Origin: Longibacter sp051155795
Lineage (GTDB): Bacteria > Bacteroidota > Rhodothermia > Rhodothermales > Salinibacteraceae
Length of the DNA stretch: 64,000 nt
Direction of reading: 5' to 3'
NCBI RefSeq assembly: GCF_051155795.1
Contig: NZ_DAXETW010000052.1
Span: 15,932 to 79,931 of the forward strand
Of the stretch, positions 1-8,665 are shown in pieces (positions within the stretch are counted from its first letter, which is position 1; every line of letters begins with the position of its first letter). The position numbers were made by a program, and so were the translations under genes. The notes below the pieces were generated by a model. The model saw nothing but the letters and a program-made list of their open reading frames with translations, had not been told where the DNA came from and searched no databases.

Positions 1-2
1 TG

Positions 3-422
3 GTCATTGGTCACCACGGCGGCGGCGCCGTGCCCGTCTGGAGCCACGTCCTGATCGGTGCCCATCCGATCATTCGCGGGCAGGTGGCCGGGAAGACCTT
101 CGACCGAGAGGCGATGTGGGACGCGTTCGCCCGCGGGTGCGAGCGAGCGGCGAAGCCGGTGGACGATCGCAGTGAGCGCGACGGGTTTGAGCAGTGCCTT
201 AGCGAGTGCGTGCGGTCGGTCGTCCGGGACGAACGGCGCGTGCTACCCGTCTCGGCGCGCGTGGACGGTCCGTTTGACGTTCGGGACGTCTGCCTGGCGC
301 TCCCGACGATTGTCGGACGCGATGGGTGCCATGGTCGGGTCCTGCCGGACCTGGCAAACGACGAGGTCCGCGCCTTCCAGAAAGCGGCATCCATGCTCGG
401 CTCAGCCGCGTCCGTTGTATGA
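3..422 (+). CDS. Malate/lactate dehydrogenase, C-terminal fragment (5' end outside window)
   Basis: The reading frame is open from the left edge and ends at TGA 420-422, so only about the last 139 residues are present. The first visible residues, VIGHHGGGAVPVWSHV, match the conserved segment of the NAD-dependent malate/L-lactate dehydrogenase family that holds the catalytic histidine (family form GxHG...vPl.S). The downstream pattern, including RVLPVSARVDGPFDVRDVCL, LPTIVGRDG and LANDEVRAFQKAA, is the usual C-terminal lobe of these enzymes. The family interconverts malate and oxaloacetate, or lactate and pyruvate, in the cytoplasm. The residues that set substrate preference lie in the missing N-terminal part, so malate versus lactate cannot be decided. 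It converges on the next gene with 28 bp between stop codons. Confidence 0.85.
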   Translation, partial: VIGHHGGGAVPVWSHVLIGAHPIIRGQVAGKTFDREAMWDAFARGCERAAKPVDDRSERDGFEQCLSECVRSVVRDERRVLPVSARVDGPFDVRDVCLALPTIVGRDGCHGRVLPDLANDEVRAFQKAASMLGSAASVV

Positions 423-450
423 CGAGTGCAGGCCGCATCGACTGCCGGGC

Positions 451-1566
451 TCAGTAGCGGAGAACGGCGGTCACAGGCGCGGTCGCCGGTAGCTCCGCGT
501 CTGTCACCTCGTGCACCGTTCCACCCGATATGATCGTATGCGCCATGGCGGCCTCGATGCGTCCGTCCAGATCGGGCGAGGCAACGTCAAGTTGCGGCGC
601 GGGTTCGTGTGCTCCGTCGCCACCCCGGTCCGGCGCGTCCTTCAACGCCCGAGCGAGAGCTCTCGGTGCTGTCGCGACCGCGCGGGCCCGATGAACGAAC
701 AACGTATCCACGCGGCGCGCTGCGGCTTCTTCAAGAATCGTGTGGGCATCATCGACGTAGCGCTTCGGCGCCGTGGTGCGCGTCTCCCTGAGCGCGCGCA
801 GATCCCCCGCCATGCGTCTTCGTGCATCGTCCCGAGCCTTGGCGGTAATCATATCGTAGAGTACATCCGCGTCCGGGCACGCGCCCGCTGCGAGCGGGTC
901 GCCCGAAATCACGGACCGGTGCACGTTGACGGAGGCGTATGCCTCGATCAGGGCGGGCATCCCCATCAGAACGATCGGATGGTGACGGCAGGGGAGAATC
1001 GGGTCCAGACAGCGGTCCACGGCGTGAAGCCATCCAAGCACGGGGCCCTTTGACGACATATCTGAGGATCGCTCCGGCGACATGGCGGCGGGTGGCGAGA
1101 CTCCGATCGGCCGGTGACGTCGCCAGTCGCCGTACCCGTGAAATGCATGTGCCCCGTGAGGGCTGAGGTAGAGCCCGACGACGTATGACGGACGAAAGAG
1201 CGCCAGCAGGGGTTCGAGGAAAGGCGCTTCGCCGCGAACGAGGCGAGTCGGGACCGGCATCGGAAGGGACAGCCGGATCGCCTGCATGGGCGTGATGAAG
1301 CAGGCGATGCCCGCTGGGGGACCGTTTTCGGCTGCGAACGACCGTTGCACGTCAATCCGCTCTGAACGGATGCGATCGGCGATTTGGGCGAAGGCGTCAT
1401 CCCGGCTCCCGTTCCTCTTCCGGAGCGTATGCAGCCCAGCTTTCAGCAACTGCGTGACCTCATCCTGTGGCGCGTAAATGGACACCACGGGCTCATCGCG
1501 CATGCGGAGCAGGGTGCGGAGGTCTTCGACCGAGGCGATGGAAGGACCGAGCGTGGGAGCATCCAT
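451..1566 (-). CDS. BaeRF-family (bacterial eRF1-like) protein
   Basis: This is a 371-residue protein. The start region PVVSIYAP plus a leucine/lysine-rich helix, a middle segment FRPSYVVGLYLSPHGAHAFHG, and a C-terminus with VDTLFVHRA, a short gap, IISGGTVHEV and PVTAVLRY follow the layout of the bacterial paralogues of the archaeo-eukaryotic release factor eRF1 (BaeRF families). In those families the last domain usually ends with a GG.V......P....AA.lRY motif. The family is thought to act on ribosomes or in RNA-related stress responses, but no member of this exact subtype has a proven role that I can cite. No GGQ peptide-release motif is visible, so it is probably not a true release factor. 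Subfamily assignment is uncertain. It starts at ATG 1566 and is transcribed alone. Confidence 0.6.
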   Translation of the reverse strand: MDAPTLGPSIASVEDLRTLLRMRDEPVVSIYAPQDEVTQLLKAGLHTLRKRNGSRDDAFAQIADRIRSERIDVQRSFAAENGPPAGIACFITPMQAIRLSLPMPVPTRLVRGEAPFLEPLLALFRPSYVVGLYLSPHGAHAFHGYGDWRRHRPIGVSPPAAMSPERSSDMSSKGPVLGWLHAVDRCLDPILPCRHHPIVLMGMPALIEAYASVNVHRSVISGDPLAAGACPDADVLYDMITAKARDDARRRMAGDLRALRETRTTAPKRYVDDAHTILEEAAARRVDTLFVHRARAVATAPRALARALKDAPDRGGDGAHEPAPQLDVASPDLDGRIEAAMAHTIISGGTVHEVTDAELPATAPVTAVLRY

Positions 1567-2188
1567 GGCAGGAAGCCTGCGATCAAGGGAAACGGCCGTT
1601 CAGCGTGTCAGAGTGGTTCGCACCTTTCTCGGAGACCGGCGTCAGGCCGACATGCGTCCCGTCGTCCTGCGTTTTCACGCGACACGAGACAGGTCCCCTG
1701 ACGCAATACCGATCCTCCTGTCGGAGCCGAACCGACATGTATAGTGTAATGACCCCACGGATGCGCGCCGTACCGCCTTTTCTCCGCTTCGATATCCTTT
1801 ATTGCGATGTCGAATTGTGGGAAGAAGACTGACCGCAACCGGAGCGAAGGTCTATCCCGGCCCCGACGTGGAACGAATCGATGTATGAGCGATTGCGCAC
1901 GGGCGGCACACACATCGTCATCTGAGCGAGCCGTTGATTCAGATCCCATCGTGGACGTGATGGGGATTCTGTCATCAAGATGGATCTACGACAGCCCGAT
2001 GAAGGTTTGGTGTACCGTCAGGTGTCGGTCCCGGTGCGTCTGCGACAATACCTGATCCCTGACCCCGGTTCTCCCCCACGGCCGTGCTGCGACATCGTCG
2101 GTACGATATATTCCGAGTCACATTGACCCGTTGTCGCAGTCGATTCTCGCGATAATCTTTGCCGGCGACGGTTTGAGAGGGTAGAACT
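1567..2188. other. Intergenic region between the BaeRF gene and the sensor kinase gene
   Basis: These 622 bp separate two divergently transcribed genes and should hold both promoters. No convincing gene, tRNA or long inverted repeat was seen. The stretch around 1736-1750 is somewhat richer in A and T (ATGTATAGTGTAATGAC) and is a possible promoter segment, but no -35/-10 pair could be fixed. Confidence 0.4.
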
Positions 2189-3694
2189 ATGATCGAGTCG
2201 CCCTGGAAGCACGAAAGCGTTCCGGAGAGTTTCACCGTTGCGGTCTTCGTTGTAGACGACGACTGGCGGTTTCGGTATGTTGACACCGCCGCTTCGGACA
2301 TTCTGCAGCGCCCGGCCGACGAACTGGAAGGGTCGCGGGTCTGGGACGCGTTTCCGGAAGCCGTTGATACGGTGTTTTTCCAGGAGTATCACCGGGCGAT
2401 GGAAGAGGGCATCGCCGTCCGATTCGAGGCGTTCTACGATCCGCTCAACGTCTGGGTGCAGGTCTACGCGTATCCAATCGAGGACGGGTTGACCGTCATT
2501 TTTCAGGACATCACCCAGCGGAAGAATGCCGAGCGGAATGCCGAGCGGTTGCAGGCTCGCAATCGAGCCATCGTGCAGGCACTCCCCGATGACGTCTATC
2601 TCATCAGTGAATCTGGCATCATCGTAGAGGTTGAGCACGGCGGTGGGGAGGTATCGCCGGCTCGCGAGGCCATCCTGGGCCGAAGCATCGACGACGTGTT
2701 TCCGGTACGTGCGGCCCGGCTGTTTCGTGAGGCCATCGCCGATGTCCGATCCTCCGGGTCGATGCGCGTTCTCAGTTACAACCTACCGAGGACTGGGACG
2801 AACGAGCCGGTCGATGGCGGCGGAGGTGGGACGTCCGACGTGAGTGGGCGCTGGATGGAGGCTCGGATCGTGCCGGTCGAGGGGGATGGCGTCCTGGCCA
2901 TCTTGCGTGACGTCACGACCCAGCGGAAACTTGAGCGGCAGGTTCTGGAGGTCGCCCGGCGAGAGCGAGAACGGATCGGCCGGGACCTGCACGACGGCAT
3001 CGGGTCGTTGCTGTCCGGCATTTCGATGATGACGCGGAGTCTTGCCCGGGATGCGGAGGACGGCCGGGACGTGTCCGTCGAGCAGCTTCGCGAAATCAGC
3101 CGCCTGGCAAAGGAGGGCGTAACGCAGGCACGGGCCCTATCTCGCGGACTGAATCCGATCGACGTTGAGCCGGATCGCTTCGTTGCGTCCATCCGCGAGA
3201 TGGCGTCGAACACAGAGACGATGACGGGCGTCCGCTGCTTTCTGGATGATCCGGACGACATTCGGTCCCTGAAGCTGGAAGTGGCGACGCAGCTGTACTG
3301 GATTACCCAGGAGGCCGTTAATAATGCCGCCCGCCACGCCGACTGCGACGAGATCGCGATTGGCGTATGGGTCGACAACGACGAGTTGATGGTTCGCGTC
3401 CGCGATGACGGCAAAGGGCTCTCGGAGGCGAGCAGCAGCGGCCTCGGGCAACAGACGATGCGCTACCGGGCGGAGGTGATCGGGGCGTCCATCGATATTA
3501 CCAACCGGGAGCCGACGCCGATGCGGCGCGCCGCTGAAGACGATGCCGCTGAAGACGATGACGTAGAAGACGATGTTGACGTATCGGCGCACAAAACCGG
3601 TGTGGACGTCATCTGTCGCCTGCCCGTATGGAAAGCCATTCCGAACGACGTATCCGGCGCTGAAGAGCCATTCGGGAAAGAGGCGACGACCTAA
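2189..3694 (+). CDS. PAS-domain sensor histidine kinase, NarL/DegS (HisKA_3) type
   Basis: This 501-residue protein has no obvious membrane segment, so it is probably a cytoplasmic sensor. Residues about 10-110 and 115-255 are two PAS-like domains (VVDDDWRFRYVDTAA; VIFQDITQRK; AILRDVTTQRK). A HisKA_3 dimerisation domain follows with RERERIGRDLHDGIGS, in which His268 is the predicted phospho-acceptor. The HATPase region shows NNAARHA (N box), VRDDGKGL (G1) and SGLGQQTMRYRAEVIG (G2). A 45-bp stretch made of 15-bp units (3530-3574) inserts an acidic linker AAEDDAAEDDDVEDD between G2 and the last beta strand, which is unusual. The response regulator gene begins 81 bp downstream and is the obvious partner. 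The signal sensed is unknown. Confidence 0.9.
   Translation: MIESPWKHESVPESFTVAVFVVDDDWRFRYVDTAASDILQRPADELEGSRVWDAFPEAVDTVFFQEYHRAMEEGIAVRFEAFYDPLNVWVQVYAYPIEDGLTVIFQDITQRKNAERNAERLQARNRAIVQALPDDVYLISESGIIVEVEHGGGEVSPAREAILGRSIDDVFPVRAARLFREAIADVRSSGSMRVLSYNLPRTGTNEPVDGGGGGTSDVSGRWMEARIVPVEGDGVLAILRDVTTQRKLERQVLEVARRERERIGRDLHDGIGSLLSGISMMTRSLARDAEDGRDVSVEQLREISRLAKEGVTQARALSRGLNPIDVEPDRFVASIREMASNTETMTGVRCFLDDPDDIRSLKLEVATQLYWITQEAVNNAARHADCDEIAIGVWVDNDELMVRVRDDGKGLSEASSSGLGQQTMRYRAEVIGASIDITNREPTPMRRAAEDDAAEDDDVEDDVDVSAHKTGVDVICRLPVWKAIPNDVSGAEEPFGKEATT
3530..3574 (+). repeat. Three 15-bp in-frame tandem units inside the sensor kinase gene
   Basis: GCCGCTGAAGACGAT occurs twice in a row (3530-3544 and 3545-3559). 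A diverged third copy, GACGTAGAAGACGAT, occupies 3560-3574. The array encodes an acidic linker within the ATP-binding domain. Each unit is five codons, so a gain or loss of units keeps the frame. Confidence 0.9.
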
Positions 3695-3775
3695 TCTGGC
3701 GCCTGGTTCTTGACTCCACCTGTTCCGGCCCTACGGCCATTCGCTCACACGATCACGGACTGCCGACAACCGACG

Positions 3776-4420
3776 ATGATGCACGATATCTTCGTAGTAG
3801 ATGATCACCCCGTCATGCGCCGCGGCTATGCGGCCCTGATTGGGCGGGAATCCGATCTTCGTCTGGCGGGGGAAGCGTCCACCGCCGAGGAAGCCCTGGA
3901 AAACGTCCAGGAGGACGAGCCGGACCTGATCATCGTCGACATTTCGCTGGAGGGAATGAGCGGCATCGAACTCATCAAGCATCTGCAGTCCCAGCATCCC
4001 GATCTGCCCATCCTCGTGGTGTCTATGCACGACGAGACGCTCTATGGCGAGCGTGCCCTTCATGCCGGCGCACGCGGCTATGTGATGAAGAGTGAGGTGG
4101 ACGACGTCATCATCGAGGCCATCCGGCAGGTCCTGCAGGGAGGCTTTTACCTCACCGACCACCTCAACCGAAAGATTTTGCTCCAGTACACGGGGCGCGG
4201 CCCGCAGGAGGGGACGACGCTTGAGCAACTCAGCGATCGTGAGCTGGAGGTGTTCGAACTGATCGGACGAGGCCGCAGCACGCGCGATATCGCGGAATCC
4301 CTGCACGTCAGCGTTAAAACGGTGCAGTCGCACCGGAGTCGGATCAAGCAGAAACTCGCGATCGACAACATCACCGAACTGACCCGTCGCGCCGTCGTCT
4401 GGGTGCAGCACCAGAACTGA
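3776..4420 (+). CDS. LuxR/NarL-family response regulator
   Basis: A receiver domain occupies residues 1-125: DIFVVDDHPVMRRGY carries the acidic pocket, Asp55 in LIIVDISL is the phospho-acceptor, VVSMHD holds the conserved Ser, and GYVMKSE holds the conserved Lys. A LuxR-type helix-turn-helix follows at the C-terminus (LSDRELEVFELIGRGRSTRD, then VSVKTVQSHRSRIKQKL). It should bind DNA when phosphorylated by the upstream HisKA_3 kinase. The chosen start is ATG 3776 (a second ATG follows at 3779), because the frame upstream to TTG 3710 adds residues not expected before a receiver domain. It ends 8 bp before the stop of a convergent peptidase gene, with no clear terminator between them. Target genes cannot be read from the sequence. 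Confidence 0.93.
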   Translation: MMHDIFVVDDHPVMRRGYAALIGRESDLRLAGEASTAEEALENVQEDEPDLIIVDISLEGMSGIELIKHLQSQHPDLPILVVSMHDETLYGERALHAGARGYVMKSEVDDVIIEAIRQVLQGGFYLTDHLNRKILLQYTGRGPQEGTTLEQLSDRELEVFELIGRGRSTRDIAESLHVSVKTVQSHRSRIKQKLAIDNITELTRRAVVWVQHQN

Positions 4421-4428
4421 CGCGCCGG

Positions 4429-5832
4429 TTACGCACCGTCGGCGTCTGTGCCGGCAAGCGCCTCCACCTCATCGATGGATTTTGGGATGGAGGGGCCGAT
4501 GACGTCGGGTCCGTCGGACGTCACGTGCACATCGTCCTCGATCCGAATGCCTCCGAAGCCGACGAAGTCGTCCACGACGTCATAATTGATAAAGCGCGTG
4601 TGCTTCTCTTCCTCGCGCCAGCGTGCTATCAGCTGGGGGATGAAGTAGCAACCCGGCTCCACCGTCACGACGAATCCGGGCTCGATCGTTCGCCCGAGCC
4701 TGAGCGCGCTGAGACCGAACTGGTCGGACCGCTGCACTTCGTCGTCGTAGCCGACGTAGTCCTCCCCGAGGTTTTCCATATCGTGCACGTCCAGCCCCAG
4801 CATGTGCCCGAGTCCGTGGGGAAAGAACAGCGCATGGGCGCCTGCGGCAACGGCGTCGTCCGCCTCGCCGCGCATCAGTCCGATGTCGATCAGATGCTTC
4901 GTCAGGACGCGGGACGCAAGAAGGTGAATGTCACGGAAGGGCGTTCCTGGGGTGCAGGCCTCGATGGCGGATTCCTGCGCGTCGAGCACGGCCGCATACA
5001 CGGCCCGCTGCCGGTCGGAAAACGTGCCGCTGACCGGCGTAACGCGGGTGACGTCGGCGGCGTAGTGCATGGACGACGTGGCGCCGGTGTCGACGAGTAG
5101 CAGATCCTCAGCCAGAAGCGGATTCGTGTAATGGTGATTGTGAAGCACCTCGCCGCGGACGCTGCAGGTGACGGGGAAGGAAAGCTCGCCGCCGCCTGTC
5201 CGGGCGAGTCCGGCCACGCGCGCCGCGATCTCCTGCTCCGTTTGCCCTGGCGCCGCCATCCGCATGGCGGTCTCGTGCATGGTCTTGGTCACCTTTACCG
5301 CCTCCTCCAGTTGTCGAATCTCCTCGCTCGACTTGATCGACCGCTGCGCTACCACCGCTCGGACCAGTCGCTCGGACGCGAAATCGCCGCTTCGATGCGC
5401 GGAGATTCCAAGCAGTGACGCCAGACGGAGCCGGTGCGCGTCGCGGTAGGGAGGAAGGATATGAACGTCGCGGTCCCTCTGGAGCGCGGACTGGATGTCG
5501 TTTCGGAGGTCGGACCGAGCCGATGTGCTCCCAATGCCGGAAACCTCCGCCCGGTCACCAATTGACGGCTTAGGTCCGGTCCACACCACCTCGTCGAGTC
5601 CGGCGTCGTCGCCGTACAGCGTGGTTTCGCCGGTGCCGGTATCGATTACCAGCGCAAGTCCCGGCTGGTCGAGCCCCGTGTAGTACAGAAAGGTGCTGTC
5701 CTGCCGGAAGGGGTACGGATTCCCATCGTAGTTCATCGGCGACTCCTCGTTGCCAAGAAGTAGAACGAGGCCGGACGGCAACGCATCGGCCAGTTCGCGG
5801 CGACGGGCGACGTACGTAGGAGCAGAAAACAT
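4429..5832 (-). CDS. pepP: Xaa-Pro aminopeptidase (aminopeptidase P, M24 family)
   Basis: This 467-residue enzyme has the N-terminal creatinase-like domain (GLVLLLGNEESPMNYDGN, then FLYYTGLDQPG) and a pita-bread catalytic domain. The di-metal ligands are visible as the two Asp in LLVDTGATSSMHYAADVTRV, His in FPHGLGHMLGLDVHD, Glu in TVEPGCYF and Glu in IRIEDDV. The family removes an N-terminal residue that precedes proline and usually binds Mn2+ in the cytoplasm. Start ATG 5832 gives the normal length. An in-frame extension to TTG 5919 contains a second copy of the TYVARRR segment found just after the chosen start, which makes the start worth confirming. It is transcribed toward the response regulator gene. 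Confidence 0.9.
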   Translation of the reverse strand: MFSAPTYVARRRELADALPSGLVLLLGNEESPMNYDGNPYPFRQDSTFLYYTGLDQPGLALVIDTGTGETTLYGDDAGLDEVVWTGPKPSIGDRAEVSGIGSTSARSDLRNDIQSALQRDRDVHILPPYRDAHRLRLASLLGISAHRSGDFASERLVRAVVAQRSIKSSEEIRQLEEAVKVTKTMHETAMRMAAPGQTEQEIAARVAGLARTGGGELSFPVTCSVRGEVLHNHHYTNPLLAEDLLLVDTGATSSMHYAADVTRVTPVSGTFSDRQRAVYAAVLDAQESAIEACTPGTPFRDIHLLASRVLTKHLIDIGLMRGEADDAVAAGAHALFFPHGLGHMLGLDVHDMENLGEDYVGYDDEVQRSDQFGLSALRLGRTIEPGFVVTVEPGCYFIPQLIARWREEEKHTRFINYDVVDDFVGFGGIRIEDDVHVTSDGPDVIGPSIPKSIDEVEALAGTDADGA

Positions 5833-6084
5833 GGCGGGAAGAGGCGGGTCCGGAGAATTCGGTGGTACGGGTAGACGCAGCATCACCCGTCGACGTGCAA
5901 CGTACGTGGTCCCGATCAAAATTGTAATGAGAAGTGCGGAAAGACTCGTGATGGCACGTAGGAGGGCGAAGGTCGGGCGTAACGTGTCCGTTGACGGGCG
6001 AACCTAACGACGTGTCAACCGTCGCAGCCTATGGTTCGAATTCGCCGGACTTGCTTGTTTCATTGATCCGTCAAGACATCCCGA

Positions 6085-6693
6085 ATGAAAGACTTTTTCG
6101 AGCAAAAGCGGCTCCACAGTGGATTCTCGTACGACGAATACAAAGAGGCCTGGCGTGAGAGCAAGGATCGGGCACCCGGCGACCTCGATCGGGACGAGCG
6201 AAAGATGCTGCACTATCTCCGGTATAACTGGGAGCGATCGCTTGCCGTCGAGAACGAGTACAACGTGTCCGACGACTTACGGTCAGCCGTTGAGGGTATC
6301 GACGAACCGCAGCTCTGGATGGTGATCACCGAGCCCTGGTGCGGCGACTCCGCGTTTTGCCTTCCCGTCATTCGTGCTGCCGCTGAGCGCAACGACCACG
6401 TCACGCTGCGCATCCTGCACCGGGATGACAATCTCGACATCATGGATCAGTATCTGACGGGCGGCAGCCGCAGTATTCCGAAGCTCGTGGCCTTTAGCCA
6501 GGAGGGGAGTGAACGCTTTCAGTGGGGACCGCGTCCGGACAAAGGACAGCGCGTGTTCGATCACCTCAAGGAGCAGGGACGGGACAAAATGGAGATCGTG
6601 CAGGAACTCATCTCCTGGTACGAAGACGGCGGCTACGTGCACGTCGACGAGGAACTGGTCGAGACAATTCAGTCGCACCTCACGGAAGCCTGA
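6085..6693 (+). CDS. Thioredoxin-fold protein with WCGDS motif
   Basis: This 202-residue protein has an N-terminal helical region (residues 1-70) followed by a thioredoxin-like fold. The segment WMVITEPWCGDSAFCLPVI (about 78-96) stands at the usual active-site position, but the motif is WCGDSxxC rather than WCxxC, as in the Thioredoxin_9-type family. SRSIPKLVAF carries the cis-Pro of the fold. The spacing of the two cysteines (86 and 92) argues against ordinary dithiol exchange, and the role in this family is not established. No signal peptide is visible. It is divergent from pepP and probably has its own promoter in the 252 bp between them. Confidence 0.8.
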   Translation: MKDFFEQKRLHSGFSYDEYKEAWRESKDRAPGDLDRDERKMLHYLRYNWERSLAVENEYNVSDDLRSAVEGIDEPQLWMVITEPWCGDSAFCLPVIRAAAERNDHVTLRILHRDDNLDIMDQYLTGGSRSIPKLVAFSQEGSERFQWGPRPDKGQRVFDHLKEQGRDKMEIVQELISWYEDGGYVHVDEELVETIQSHLTEA

Positions 6694-6877
6694 CCGGACC
6701 GCTTCCGGCGTGACGTCTACGCGCTCGTTCGCCCGACGAAGATCGTCGTTCATGACCCGCACCTTTAGATCCAAACTTCGCAGCATCCGGGACAGTGTGA
6801 ATTGCGTTTTGGGACACGTTCACTGTATCCTGCGAACTCACAAGCGGCATCGCTGAGGAATCTCCGATTGGCCTGGT

Positions 6878-7684
6878 ATGGTTGACTCGAAAAACACCTG
6901 GACGCAGACGCATGATCTTGCGCTGTTGTATGTCGCTCTGGCATACGGCACGGACCACGACCTGTCCGACGACGAGGTGGTCGCTATTACCGGGGCCCTG
7001 AAAGACTGGGTCGTCGTTCCCAACGACACGCACGTCCAGGAAATCGTGATGGAAGCGGCGACGGTGTTCCTGGAAGGGGACGCGAAGGCGGAGTTGTCGC
7101 GGGCTATCGACACCCTCGGCGGTTCACTCGCACCCGACGAGCGGCGACGGGCCCTCACGGACGTCATTCGGATCGCGGAAGCAGACGGTGTTCTCCTTGA
7201 GCGTGAGCAGGGCCTCATTTCCCGGGTCGCGGACGCTTGGTCGCTGCGCCGGCTCGAGCGAGAGTTGATCGGAGACACCGAAGCTGCGATGCAGCCCGAC
7301 GGCGAAGACTGGGGCCTCATTCACGAGCTGGCGTTCCTCTTCCTCGTGGTCGCTCACGTGGCAAACAACGAGTTGAGCGAGAGTGAGATCGCAGTGATCC
7401 TCGAGCGTCTCCAGGAATGGCAGCCGGATCTCGGCCCGGAGGAGGCCCGGGAGATCGTGCGGTTGTCTCTTCAGGTCTACGCAGAAGGTGAGCAGGAAGA
7501 GCTGATTCGCGACTCGATGACGACGCTGAAAAATGCCCTTCCGGACGTTCAGCGGCTTGCCGTGCTCGACGACCTTCACTGTGTAGCCCAGGCGGACGGC
7601 AACCTGTCGGATCGGGAACGGGATCTTATCACATCTCTGGCACGAGCGTGGGACGTGAACGTGCGGCTGAACGGTCGCTGCTAA
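6878..7684 (+). CDS. Protein with two TerB-like domains
   Basis: This 268-residue, all-helical, acidic protein consists of two similar halves. Each half runs from a segment such as HDLALLYVALAYGTDHDLSDDE or HELAFLFLVVAHVANNELSESE to a segment with the IAEADG/VAQADGNLS-D/E-RE pattern. This is the signature of TerB-like (tellurite-resistance/DjlA N-terminal) domains, which often bind metal through acidic residues. No membrane segment or J domain is present, and no ter operon genes are nearby, so a tellurite role should not be assumed. A strong terminator follows at 7755-7791, so it is likely monocistronic. Confidence 0.75.
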   Translation: MVDSKNTWTQTHDLALLYVALAYGTDHDLSDDEVVAITGALKDWVVVPNDTHVQEIVMEAATVFLEGDAKAELSRAIDTLGGSLAPDERRRALTDVIRIAEADGVLLEREQGLISRVADAWSLRRLERELIGDTEAAMQPDGEDWGLIHELAFLFLVVAHVANNELSESEIAVILERLQEWQPDLGPEEAREIVRLSLQVYAEGEQEELIRDSMTTLKNALPDVQRLAVLDDLHCVAQADGNLSDRERDLITSLARAWDVNVRLNGRC

Positions 7685-7754
7685 GGCATCCGGTTCGCAC
7701 CGCACTGTAGCCGCGTACCTATCCCTTTCAGCGTTGCGGCACTCCAGGCTCTGG

Positions 7755-7791
7755 CGCCTCGTTCTTCCTCGGAGGAGCGAGGCGTTTTTTT
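7755..7791 (+). terminator. Rho-independent terminator after the TerB-like gene
   Basis: CGCCTCGTTC (7755-7764) pairs with GAGCGAGGCG (7775-7784), giving 10 bp with one G-U pair. The loop is 10 nt and seven T follow (7785-7791). Confidence 0.92.
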
Positions 7792-7933
7792 ACGGGGGAT
7801 GCGCATGCGACGGGCGGATGGCAGCGGGCAGATGGGCGCGACCTCGTGCTTACACACATCGTTGCGTTTCCGGCGGGGGACGCATGATTACGTTGGGTGC
7901 AGAAGCGTTCCCGAATCGAACTCCACCCGCGCC

Positions 7934-8665
7934 ATGACTCTTCCTCAGCCTCGCGCTATCGTTTGCCTCGTCTTCGCAGGCATGGCGGCAGCGATTTTCG
8001 CCCGCCCGACTGCCGGGCAACAGCTCTCCGACCGAAACACACGATCGATTGCCGCCCATCTGGTTGATGCGAAGGAAAATGCGGTTGGTGCGGCCGACGA
8101 TAGCCACCGGGTCGACGGGTCGCGCGTGAGTCCTGTGGCTGAACTTGCCTCGGCGCGTCACGCGGCGGAGCGGGCGCATCTGTGGCGGGTGGCCGCCTGG
8201 GGAGGCGTTAACGCCCTCGGTGGACTCGCCCTGGTGACGGGGACAGGCCGCACGGATCAGCCGCTCTGGTGGGGGTTCGGCGCGCAGTCCGGCCTGTGGG
8301 GTGTCATTAACGTAGGTATCGCAACCGCGGGGCTGCTCGCGTCCGGATCCCCGGAGACGGGATACGACGCCGCCCTCTCGGCCGAGCGGACATACCACGA
8401 CATTCTGCTCTTCAACCTCGGCCTCAACGTCGCCTACTCCTCCGTCGGAACCACCCTCGTGTTGCTCTCGCATCGGGGCCTGGACAATCCACGCGCATTC
8501 CGCGGGCACGGCTACTCGTTGATCATGCAGGGCGCCGGTCTCTTCGTTCTCGACGCCGTCGCTTTCCTGGGATCACGAAGCCGACTCTCCGGACTCCTCG
8601 ACGTGGCCGGGTCGCTGTCGGGGCGAGCCCTCCCAACCGGGTTCGCCCTTACGTGGTCCTTCTGA
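7934..8665 (+). CDS. Exported or membrane protein of unknown function
   Basis: This 243-residue protein starts at ATG 7934 with a signal-peptide-like segment (hydrophobic core IVCLVFAGMAAAIFA, then PTAGQQ). The rest contains four hydrophobic stretches: LWRVAAWGGVNALGGLALV, then GFGAQSGLWGVINVGIATAG, then ILLFNLGLNVAYSSVGTTL, then LIMQGAGLFVLDAVAFLG. The spacing of Trp, Gly and Asn in these stretches recalls the small membrane family DUF6992, but this is a recollection and not certain. Function is unknown. Its last 93 bp overlap the 3' end of the convergent fxsA gene. Confidence 0.7.
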   Translation: MTLPQPRAIVCLVFAGMAAAIFARPTAGQQLSDRNTRSIAAHLVDAKENAVGAADDSHRVDGSRVSPVAELASARHAAERAHLWRVAAWGGVNALGGLALVTGTGRTDQPLWWGFGAQSGLWGVINVGIATAGLLASGSPETGYDAALSAERTYHDILLFNLGLNVAYSSVGTTLVLLSHRGLDNPRAFRGHGYSLIMQGAGLFVLDAVAFLGSRSRLSGLLDVAGSLSGRALPTGFALTWSF

